This document shows, piece after piece, positions 56,032-64,000 of a DNA stretch of 64,000 nt; position 1 is the stretch's first letter; every line of letters begins with the position of its first letter. Source of the DNA: Phyllostachys edulis (lineage: Eukaryota; Streptophyta; Magnoliopsida; Poales; Poaceae); NCBI GenBank assembly GCA_036346405.1, contig CM070551.1:60158488-60222487 (forward strand), in the 5' to 3' direction. A program made the translations under genes and the position numbers. Below the pieces are notes generated by a model. The model did not search any database. It was not told where the DNA came from and saw nothing but the letters and a program-made list of their open reading frames with translations.

Positions 56032-57980
56032 ATGAGCCGTCGTGTCCCGCATTCGGTTGGCGGGGACGACGTGGCTGACTTGGGGGTGGTTCGTACGCAG
56101 ACAACCCGACGGGCTTGGAGACTGGACCCACGCTGGGTAGAGAGGTTTGTCCGCAAGCTGTGCCACTTTTTTTGTATTGTATGCGCACTATGTACTTACT
56201 TCTTCGTGCTTTGTAGGCTGAGCCGTTCCAGCCTTCTACCTCTCGCGCGGATGGTAGAGGCCACCAAAGAGGACGGCGGTCTGGTCGACGACGATGGGGA
56301 GGTCCAGGTCGGTCTGGAGCGGTCACGACGATTCCTGTTCGACCGATCGCTCCTGACTGCCCTGGTGGACCATTGGCGGCTCAAGATGCACACCTTCCAC
56401 CTCCCTTTCGGGGAGATGGCCCCTACTCTGCAGGATGCCGCGATGCTGCTCGGCTTGCCTATCGTGGGAGCCTCAGATTCATTGACGCCCGTCGACTAGC
56501 GCGACGCCTGTTAGGCGTGTTTGAGGGGTTCTTGCGGCGAAGGCCGCACCTCCGTACTTCCGACTTCTGAGCGGCAATGGCATGGCCCGCCCTGCGGTGG
56601 CTTTGCGCTTCGCACGATACTACCTATTTTCCATGTTTAGCGATGCATTGAGGCCTAGCCATATGACGGGCTTACTAATTATTCGCTTTTTGCGTGAGTC
56701 GAGCGGATGGTCCCACGACCCACCGTCGATCAGTGTCGCGGCACCTCGAGGCGCACCTATTGTGGCTCTTTGGTCGAGCATCATGCTTACAGCCACCACG
56801 GTGACTCCGCCGATGCCCGCCTCGTGGTACGCCAGGCCATCACGACGGCGAGGAGCTAGAGATCGATTGGGGATCACCAGACTTGCCGCGACGTACCGTG
56901 GCATGTGTGATGCGTGCTGTAGGACAAAGCCCGCATCTATCCTCACAGGCTGCCCCCTACTGCTGCAGCTGTGGTCGTTCGAGTGCTTCTCTCTCGAACG
57001 GCCCATGCTGGTAGACTCCAGACCATACGACGCGGACATGTACCATGGGGACGCGGTGGACCGACCGTAGGGTCCCTTTGGTGCTATAGACAGGTACATA
57101 CTTCCCTATATCTTTACTTCAACAGACATGTAATCCTCTGTAACCAATCGCTCGCTCGCAGCCTGATATGCACATGTGCAGTCACACGCGCGTCTGAGCA
57201 CTTTGTGGAAGCTGGGTCGCTCACCGCCGACGACGTCGGCGAGCCAGATTCGATCAGAGACGGAGGTCGATGCTCCAGTTTTCACCGTCTTTGGGCGCGA
57301 CCGGGCGTACTAACGGACGCGGAAGAATCTCGTCTTCGACATGTTCGTCGAGGACTACGCAGTGCACAGGGTGATGCGCCAGTTTGGCCTCCGCTAGGTT
57401 GTTCCAGTTCCCGTCGGGACGAGGGTGCCTGACTCGACCCATGCGTGAGTTACATACAACACTTGTTCACATATGTTTTTGATATTTCTGTTACGGTGAC
57501 TTCTAATTGCAGTGGTACGTATCGCAGGCATAGTAGGAGGGGTGGCACAAGATGGAGCCGTGGGTGGCACGATGGTTAACGCTCATGAGGATCAAGTGCG
57601 GAGGACGGCCAGACGACCCGGGCGACGATGAGTACCTTTTGTCGGTACGCCGCAGACACGCACCAGTGGTGCATGTCGCCGACCTCCCCGCCGCATGCCA
57701 GCACCGACCGACTCCTACCCTCTACACTTAGCGCGGAACGTGCACCTCACGGTACATAAAATCGTGTTTGAAAATGTCTGAGTACTGTTACTTGAATTAT
57801 AGGTTTGACGCTTTGACATACTCCTTGCAGACAGACATCAACGTCGGGGTTGCCAGCGACGGACAGTCAATCCTGGACAGGATCGGCATTGGTGCGGAGG
57901 TCATGCGCGATGAGCTAGTGCAGTTTGTTCGTCGGAACTGCAGCGGCGGCGAGGCGATGCGTGGCGTGACTGTATGACTC
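56032..57980 (+). pseudogene. Plant mobile domain (PMD, aminotransferase-like) gene, decayed
   Basis: From ATG 56032 (MSRRVPHSVGGDD) the frame passes through a 72-bp intron, 56145-56216, giving RAWRLDPRWVERLSRSSLL. It then encodes DRSLLTALVDHWRLKMHTFH and LPFGEMAPTLQDAAMLLGLP, the core signature of PMD proteins. A stop at 56497 truncates it. Further PMD blocks appear in shifted frames: TGCPLLLQLWSFECFSLERP and DSRPYDADMYHGDA near 56950-57060, VFDMFVEDYAVHRVMRQFGL near 57330-57395, and WHKMEPWVARWLTLMRIKCG near 57550. PMD proteins include host factors (the MAIN/MAIL family) and transposon-borne forms. This one is transposon-borne and broken. Its C-terminal part probably continued into 59290-60080. 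Confidence 0.78.
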
Positions 57981-58049
57981 GCCAATATGGCGAGGTCCGC
58001 ATCCGCCAGACCTCCTTCCGTCAGCCGACCCCCCATACCCCCCGGTATT

Positions 58050-59288
58050 TTCGCTCCTAGGTGATCAAGCAAAGCACCGGTCGGCCGCCGGTGTTGTTGA
58101 AGTCTTGAAGATGAAGATCGGAAGAGAAGAAGAGGTCAAGAGTCTGTTGCTGGCGCTGGGCCGACCATTCGCAATCTCTCTCGGCGTCGTGGGCTCGCGC
58201 CCACCACCACCAAAGACCATCAAGGCCAAATTTCAAGCCCACGCCGACGGCGGACGCCTCACTCATCGCTTCCATTCCAGATTTGCGGTGCCCTCATCCA
58301 AAATCCCTAAATCGGAAAAATCCCCAAATCCCGATCCAGTAGGCGGGGTGCAATGGGCGAGGCGCGAGGCGGCCAATGGGCGAAGCCGGCGGCGGCCACG
58401 GCGAAGCGCTGGCACATGGTGAAGACCTGGCGGCGCCACAATGACGGAGCGTGGGCGCGGGCGAGGCCGAGGCGTCGGAGAGCCGGAGAGAGAGACGGAG
58501 CGCCGAGCCGGCCGCCGCCAAGCGCCACCGTCGGGTTCCACCGCTCGTGTTCCAGCGCCATGGCGCTGCGTCGTCCGCCGGGTTGGGGTGACGCCACAGC
58601 CACCGCCGCCGGTGCTCCATACCCAATGACTCAGCCTCCAGCCTCCAGCGGCCAGCCAAGCCAGCTGGGTGCTCATGTCGGCGACGCTGCTCCAGACTCA
58701 AGAACAAGCGCTCCTTCCGCCTCCGGCCTCCCCGCCAGCTGCAGATCTTCTTTGGTAGTGGTGAGTGGTCCCGTGGTCGGGTCACTCGGTCTGCAGAGGG
58801 CCTGGCCAGAGCCCCAGAGGCATTGAGATTTGAGAGTTGAGACAATGTCCAAAATAAATAGTAAGTGGCTGCTGGTGAAATGGTGAATGGTGATTTACTA
58901 ATTTGTGATTTGTGAATGATATGTGATATGAATTAGAATATTAGTTGATATGTCATATACTTATATTAGTTGATATGTCATATACTCATTGTGACATTAC
59001 TAATCTATTTATTTTTGACAGGTTACTTCTTCTATGTACTATCTTTATTCAAATTATTATGTTCGATAACTTGGTGGCAAGTTGTTAATTAAGCTTCATT
59101 ACTGAGGTATTTCTCCATGTCCTACATTTATCTTCAGTCGTTGATACCGTTTAATGTCATATATCGTTTAGGTGTGATTGCAATATAGTTCACATATGAG
59201 TTCTTTTGATTTGGGTAATACACTTTAGCCCGTGTTTCCAACTTCGCATCTTCGCCATACCTAAAATAATATCCTGGGTCCGCCACTG
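58050..59288. mobile_element. Possible hAT-like insertion inside the PMD region
   Basis: The right limit reads CCTGGGTCCGCCACTGG. Its reverse complement CAGTGGCGGACCCAGG is the style of a common plant hAT end. The enclosed 1.2 kb shifts from GC-rich (58100-58830, no recognised protein on either strand) to AT-rich (58840-59270), unlike the flanks. I could not find the matching left tip. GGCGTGAC at 57962 resembles GCCGTGAC after the right end, but it is not adjacent to a matching terminus. Left boundary approximate. Confidence 0.35.
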
Positions 59289-59289
59289 G

Positions 59290-60090
59290 CCGTGACGTCG
59301 TGTAGGACGGTACAGGAGGTGGCCTCGTCGGTGCAGGAGGTGGCCTCGTTGGTCCGGGAGGTGTCCTTGTCAGTGCATAAGTCGAGGACGCCACGTCCTA
59401 CAGCCCAATCAGCAGGCCCAGGAGGGGCATGTCCACGTGCCCGCCGCTGCGCGCTTTGCTCGCTTCCTGCGCTGCGCTGTGCAGCAGCCGGAGGGTCCAG
59501 TGGGCACGTGGAGTGCGCGAACCCCACCACTACGCCCATCGCCATCGTTGCGCAGACACCTACCAGAGCGTCGAGGCGGCAAGATGTTTTCATCCCCGAT
59601 CCATCCGGATAGTATGGTGGGTTTGACATCTTGCGCATCGCCTTCGACTCAGGTACGTTTCCTCTCTTCAGGTTTGTGATCGTCGATATATTGTAGAGAT
59701 TAACATTATTTGCCGTGTGCAATCTTTATTTCCACCGGCACTGAAGTTCTCCCCGACGAGGGCGTGGATCAAGATTTCACGAAGCACCGGGAGGTCCAGC
59801 GGTGAGCTCGCACCGTGGAGGTTATTTCCATGGAGCGACTTAGCGGGCCCCTAGTGATCATGCAGCAACAGGTGGAGTCGACCCCCTGGGATCACGGATC
59901 AGCAGGGCTCCTAAGCGTCTTTCCCTGTCTGGGCCCCGGCCTAGGCACCCCGCGCTTCGGAAGCCCAAGCGGGGGCGTATTGCTGGGCACGGACCAGGTG
60001 TGGGACGTGGCGACGACGGAGGAGGTGCTGCGGGTGGCCAATAGGGGGTTTACGTATTCTGTGTTTACGTATTGTATTTCGTAGGTACTA
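59290..60090 (+). pseudogene. Probable 3' exons of the decayed PMD gene
   Basis: GC-rich, exon-like sequence. 59300-59360 encodes glycine-rich repeats (GGGLVGAGGGLVGPGG in one frame). 59440-59650 is open in several frames and ends in a GTACGT donor-like site. 59740-60060 is again GC-rich and ends near a stop. No domain is recognisable; position and strand suggest the tail of the PMD transcript. Low confidence. Confidence 0.35.
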
Positions 60091-60249
60091 TGACATGGTT
60101 GTCTATGCATTTCCTCTACCATTGTTGTATATCTTGTATTATGTGTTAACGTATTCTCCTTCGTAATTACTATGACATGGTTGTCTATGTATTCCCTCTA
60201 GCATTGTTCTATTACTTATTGATGTATTAGTTTCGAATCATTCGTGACC

Positions 60250-60555
60250 TAGTCGCTCAAGAGTTCGACGATGTGTCGCTCAACTATTGGGCCTGCAAGT
60301 CGTCCAACGGTTGAGCGACTATCAACCGTTGGACTAGTACTTACTGCCAAATCGTCCAACGGTTCAGCGACTAGTCCACGTGTCGCTCAACCCTTGGACC
60401 AACACTTCCTGCCAAGTCGTCCAATGGTTGAGCAACTATCAACCGTTGGGCCAGTACTTACTGCCAAGTCGTCCAACGGTTCAGCGACTAGTCCACGTGT
60501 CGCTCAACCCTTGGGCTAGCACTTCCTACCAAGTCGTCCAACGGTTGAGCGACTA
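60250..60555. repeat. 117-bp tandem repeats made of GTCGCTCAAC/GTTGAGCGAC pseudo-palindromes
   Basis: Two full copies and a part copy with a 117-bp period: CTATCAACCGTTGG at about 60317 and again at 60434, CACGTGTCGCTCAACCCTTGG at 60378 and 60495. Each unit has several inverted half-sites. The same words build the centre of the MITE at 6492-6906. They lie about 180 bp upstream of the GRF gene's TATA box. Confidence 0.88.
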
Positions 60556-60737
60556 CACGGTCATATAGAAAGCCAGCTTTTCAGACTGAAAAGACAAGAC
60601 TCTACAAAGAAAGATGTGTCAACACTCTACCTCGCCAGCTTTTTAGATGGTCATGACAACACTCTACCTCCTCAGCTTTTCAGAACTAAAAGACAGGACT
60701 CTGCATGAAATTAACCACACCATACCAACCATGGGGC

Positions 60738-60748
60738 TTATAAAAGGG
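60738..60748 (+). promoter_or_regulatory. TATA box of the GRF zinc-finger gene
   Basis: GGCTTATAAAAGGGGG lies 52-60 bp before the ATG at 60799, a normal plant TATA-to-start spacing with a short leader. It follows the 117-bp repeat array, which may be its regulatory region. Confidence 0.65.
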
Positions 60749-60798
60749 GGTTGAACCAAACCCAACACTACACAACACTACACAATAGATACCCAGCT

Positions 60799-61452
60799 AT
60801 GGACTCTTCGGCAAACTTCTACGCGAGGATGTTGCACAAGCAAAAGTGGCTTAAGCAGAAGAGGAAACAGCTACAATACCCAGATTTTTCAATGAAAGAT
60901 GCTCCAGTACCACCACGTTTTCCAATCCCGCAGTGTGTGTGTGGCGAACCAGTAGAGATCATTCAGTCCACACACCCAGACACCGCAGCCCGGGCGTACT
61001 ACACGTGCGGACACTACCTCGTAAGCGTTTCTTTCGCGCGTATCGATTTTCCTCTCCCAACGTTGAATTCCTTAAATTTTTAACTTCATCCCCACATAAT
61101 GGCAACCCGAGATGCACTGTCACGTCTTCCAGTGGATCAACGGCCCGGAGATGTACGACAGGGCATTCATCCAGCAGAAGTACATGCGGAACTACTCGGT
61201 GCGGGCCGAGAACTTCGTGCGGTGGAAACCTTACGTACCAGACCCTGTTGAGGAGGCACGTAAGGAGCCCAGTACTCGCCCGGGCATAATCCATATCGAC
61301 GACGTGAGTTATGAAGAATGTACATCCTTATTACGTTTTTCACTGTATGATGTACTTACATCATAGAATCGCAGGACATGGATGACTTCGACATACCAGC
61401 CCGACGCGGACAGTCCTGCGACAAGGGCAAGGGAAAGGCTCATCTTGAGTGA
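60799..61452 (+). CDS. GRF-type zinc-finger protein carried by the PMD element
   Basis: Three exons, 60799-61020, 61112-61303 and 61375-61452, join in frame through GT-AG introns to give about 163 residues. The basic N-terminus reads MDSSANFYARMLHKQKWLKQ. Cysteines at 46, 48, 70 and 77 (CVCGEP, YYTCGHY, MHCHVFQW) with Trp82 fit a GRF-type zinc finger, a C-x-C...C...C nucleic-acid-binding fold. The tail DMDDFDIPARRGQSCDKGKG is low in complexity. The start is the first ATG after the TATA box. The frame, splice sites and promoter are all intact, unlike the neighbouring PMD gene. Function is unknown; a role in transposition or nucleic-acid binding is possible but is inference. Confidence 0.7.
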
Positions 61453-61900
61453 GCCGCCATAACAGATCCGGCCGCCTGGCGTAATCCGTATCCACGACGT
61501 GAGTTATGAAGAATTTACATCCTTCTTACGATTTTCACTATACGGTGCACTTACATCATAGAATCGTAGGACATGGACGACTTCGACATACCAACCCGGC
61601 GTGGACAGTGCCGCGACAAGGGCAAGAGAAATGCTCATGCGATTGAGCCCGGCCGCCACAGCGTATCCGATCGCCCAGACGTAATCTGTATCGACGACGT
61701 GAGTGATGAAGAATTTACATACTTCTTATGATTTTCACTATACAGTGCACTTACAACATGGAATCGCAGGACATGGACGACTTCGACATACCGACCGACG
61801 TGGGCGATTCCGCGACAAGGGAAGGGAAGGTGGCGAGAGTTCAACGCCGAGCTAGCAAGGAAGGAAAATGGCCCCGATCCACGCATGAGGTCGTCATTAA
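61284..61900 (+). repeat. Three tandem copies of the last intron plus terminal exon of the GRF gene
   Basis: Each unit (about 61284-61465, 61473-61655, 61670-61860; period about 190 bp) has ATCGACGAC or ATCCACGAC, a GTGAGT donor, GAAGAATTTACATCCTTCTT-type intron, GAATCGCAGGACATGGA acceptor, and a GACTTCGACATACC coding end. Only the first gives the short stop at 61450-61452. The second and third are extra, diverged exon copies downstream. Confidence 0.85.
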
Positions 61901-62655
61901 GTAGTAGTCCCCCGTCCTACCCTCCATGTTTTTTACTATCCCCTAAAGGCATGTATACTTATATGGTTCGGATGCTTGTGTCGCAGTGTACCATAGTAGT
62001 AGCGAGGATGACTAAAGCAATTAGTCGAACCATCATGCCATGTGACTACGTGTAACGTGCTTCGGTCCGCGGACTTTAATGTACTTCTTGTTCCGTGTCT
62101 CCGCTAAGCCATCAAAGCAAGCCTATATTGCAAGTATGCCTCTTCTAGTAGAATCCCAGAAAGAACCATTCGCATCGCCATCGAATCCTGCATGTTTTAT
62201 GGCATCTTCATAACCATAACGAGCGTTCTCAGCCTCTTCAATCATATTCTATATAAGCTTCATAAAGTACTTCATCGACTACCTGCCTACATACGCGTAT
62301 ACGTTCAGACGACTTCATCGAGGAGAGACTCCCTGACACATCGTAATATCACTTACCTTTCTACTTACCACTCATTACTATCTCAATCGTCCTCACAAAA
62401 TTTTACAGAAATTTAGCGCACTACAACAATATACTGACGATCACAAAATGTTATTATGAGTCCGACAAATTTCAGTACCCTTCATATTCTACTGAAAATA
62501 ACAAATGCAGACCAACCAACGTTGTCACCACATTTTTATCTTTTAAAAAATAACGTCATACAATACGATTTGCTAAATATAATACCTAAAAAATGTAATA
62601 TCTATTTTAACACAATTGTTCTAATTAGATTTGCATAATTCCAGATTTATTAGCT
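61900..62655. other. Non-coding right interior of the PMD/GRF element
   Basis: AT-rich sequence after the repeated terminal exons. No gene recognised. Short frames at 62192-62640 have no motif. Confidence 0.5.
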
Positions 62656-62877
62656 AAAATCGCCTAGTAGTTAGGCGACTTGAACTAAGTCGCCCAACCA
62701 CTGCGCGACTTACTAAACTCGCTCTACAAATAGACGATTCCAACACATGTTGCACATCCGTTTGGCGATTAGGTCCAGTCACGCTCTAGTCGCCGTTCCA
62801 TTGAGCGACTTGAAGATTTGTCGCACGGCGGTTGGACGACTTGCACGAGTCGCCTAACCGTACGGCAACACGAGATT
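62655..62877. repeat. Right subterminal pseudo-palindrome region of the PMD/GRF element
   Basis: At least eight CGACTT/AAGTCG-type half sites in both orientations (TTAGGCGACTTGAACTAAGT, CCTAACCGTACGGCAACACG and others). Mirrors the left region at 54955-55035. Confidence 0.8.
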
Positions 62878-62952
62878 ATTTCTGTAAAAAAATTTAAGCG
62901 GTATTATTTCTGTATTTCCAAATAAGAAATAGATTATTTTTAAAAAAAATTC
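62878..62952. repeat. Right terminal inverted repeat of the PMD/GRF element
   Basis: GAGATTATTTCTGTAAAAAA onward to TTTTAAAAAAAATTC is the reverse complement of the left end, with a few differences. Confidence 0.88.
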
Positions 62953-62961
62953 CAATTTCTG

Positions 62962-63507
62962 GCTCCCAACAACTATTGCCACTAAAGGATTTTGACATTG
63001 GCACGCACTACCACTATCGCGGTCGCCTCAGCCGCCGTATAGCTCATACAGGTTTCGAACAGGAGAAATATTGTGAAAGGACAACGATTCAGGGGGTTAG
63101 GTTCGAATTACAATGTCCATACCGTCATCACGTGCCATGCATGTGCACCCATGTCACCTCATACAAGAAGCCCAGCACGCTATTAGGCCCACGTGCACCT
63201 TCTTCGTGCTTACGGATGCTTGTTTTGCGCATAAATTGGGCAGCAAAATTGGGCTCCAGTGTGCATCCTTCGTGACAAGCTATTGCTTCATCCATCAGGG
63301 CACAAGCAGCCTGTGATCAATCCATCATGCTTAATTCATACTTGACTTTGAGAATGCACCGTCCACATTTACCTTGAGGCTACTATTATCAGTTTGTGGT
63401 TGTTGTGATGTGCTTATTGTTAAAGCTACTGTGAAAAAAAATGAGAATGTGGTTTTTCTACGTATACACATGTGGATACATGCATTATCACCACCAACAA
63501 ATGTAAA
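62962..63507. other. Spacer between the two PMD/GRF element copies
   Basis: No gene supported. The + strand frame from 62976 (MPLKDFDIGTHYHYRGRLSR) has no recognised domain. Confidence 0.5.
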
Positions 63508-64000
63508 GAATTTTTTTTTAAATAATCTATTTTTTATTCGGAATTACAGAAATAATACCGGTTAAAAAATTTTTACAGAAATAATCTCTAGTCGCCGAAC
63601 CGTACGGCGACTCGGGCAAATCGCCCAACCGACGCGTGACACATATTCAAATCGCTCAATGGAACGGAGATTTAATGGTTCGAGGCATCGTCGCTTGATG
63701 GCAATACGACTTTGACAGAGTCGCCATACGGTCGTGCGAATTGCTCGAAGCTGGACCCAAGTCGCCCAACCGTATGGCGACTTGGGGGCCCTATAAAACT
63801 TCAAGCGTGGCGAGCAATGCCATTTCATTGAGCTTAAGCGAGCCGAGAAGAGAAGAAAGGAAAGAAAGAGAGGAGAAGGAGAGGGAAAAAAGAGGAGGGG
63901 AAGAAGAAAAGGAGGATGAAAAAGAGGTTCTTCGCTTCGCATCGACGACTAGGACGGTGAGTATGTAGTATTATTTCGTACTAGTGTATTTTTGAAATCA
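63508..64000 (+). mobile_element. Second PMD/GRF element, left end (runs off the window)
   Basis: Starts GAATTTTTTTTTAAATAATC and follows the first element in the same order and orientation. It shows the terminal repeat to 63586, subterminal CGACTT-type palindromes (63590-63785), CCCTATAAAAC at 63789, the purine-rich leader, TTCGCATCGACGACTAGGACG and the GTGAGT donor at 63957. The subterminal section is about 110 bp longer than in the first copy, while the leader is more strongly conserved. Confidence 0.88.

Larger units (their letters stand above)
54876..62952 (+). mobile_element. 8-kb MULE-like element carrying PMD and GRF zinc-finger genes
   Basis: The left end GGAATTTTTTAAAAATAATC and the right end (inverted GAATTTTTTTTAAAAATAATC) continue as inverted repeats for about 70 bp, through ACAGAAATAATACCGC to ACAGAAATAATCTC. 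Flanks CAATTTCTT (54867-54875) and CAATTTCTG (62953-62961) match at 8 of 9 positions, fitting a Mutator-like 9-bp duplication. Subterminal regions (54955-55035, 62655-62880) and an internal array (60250-60555) are rich in CGACTT/GTCGCTCAAC/AACCGTATGGCGAC pseudo-palindromes. Cargo: a decayed PMD gene and a GRF zinc-finger gene, both on the + strand. No transposase domain was found. Confidence 0.82.

Noticed and set aside
57962..59296. GGCGTGAC / GCCGTGAC as an 8-bp hAT target duplication bounding an insertion
   Set aside because: The left copy is not followed by a terminus matching the right end CAGTGGCGG-type tip, so the boundary is not supported.
60250..60555. Regular repeats with palindromic halves, superficially CRISPR-like
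   Set aside because: The units are 117-bp tandem repeats with no unique spacers, in a plant transposon; the same words occur at the element's ends.

Overview
This is plant nuclear DNA from a grass, most likely Oryza (rice or a wild relative). The grounds are a PHOT2-type phototropin, many grass-style MITEs and MULEs, LTR retrotransposons primed by a TGGTATC-type site, and gene fragments carried inside a MULE. The genus is an inference. No rRNA or tRNA gene, CRISPR array or bacterial feature is visible.

Positions 1-32640 hold the 3' half of one host gene on the + strand. It is a phototropin 2-like blue-light receptor kinase, running from the second half of LOV2 to the stop codon. Sixteen coding exons can be traced by hand with GT-AG introns. 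Their lengths sum to 1450 nt: one base completing a split codon plus exactly 483 codons. A probable intron follows the stop codon and leads to a final untranslated exon with AATAAA. The LOV1 half and the LOV2 photoactive-cysteine exon are not in the window. The introns are swollen by transposons: a gag-only LTR element (1614-5541), a GC-rich copia element (7371-12863), a second copia element (13079-22108) split by a third (17053-21736), several MITEs, and an LTR-like block in the 3'UTR intron.

Positions 34059-49200 are a MULE-rich nest. They contain a 655-bp MULE MITE (34068-34722) and a MULE-like element (about 34750-42211). The latter's left end was hit by a fold-back MULE (34837-37273, perfect 9-bp target duplication), and a hAT transposon (37286-40441, perfect 8-bp duplication) then landed on the edge of that duplication. 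A solo LTR (41066-41926) lies nearer its right end. Beyond lie homeodomain/leucine-zipper remnants (minus strand, 45530-45829) and a gene-carrying MULE (45972-49192). That MULE holds two copies of a PIRL-type leucine-rich-repeat gene start and three copies of a 0.55-kb unit.

Positions 49200-54880 have degenerate tandem repeats, gypsy-like LTR fragments in opposite orientations and a complete 690-bp TRIM. Positions 54876-62952 form an 8-kb element with about 70-bp terminal inverted repeats, subterminal CGACTT-type pseudo-palindromes and a nearly perfect 9-bp target duplication. It carries a decayed plant-mobile-domain (PMD) gene and a small intact-looking GRF zinc-finger gene with its own TATA box. 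A second copy starts at 63508 and runs off the window. A 415-bp MITE with related ends sits inside the phototropin intron at 6492-6906. This PMD/GRF family, with no recognisable transposase, is the most interesting system in the window.
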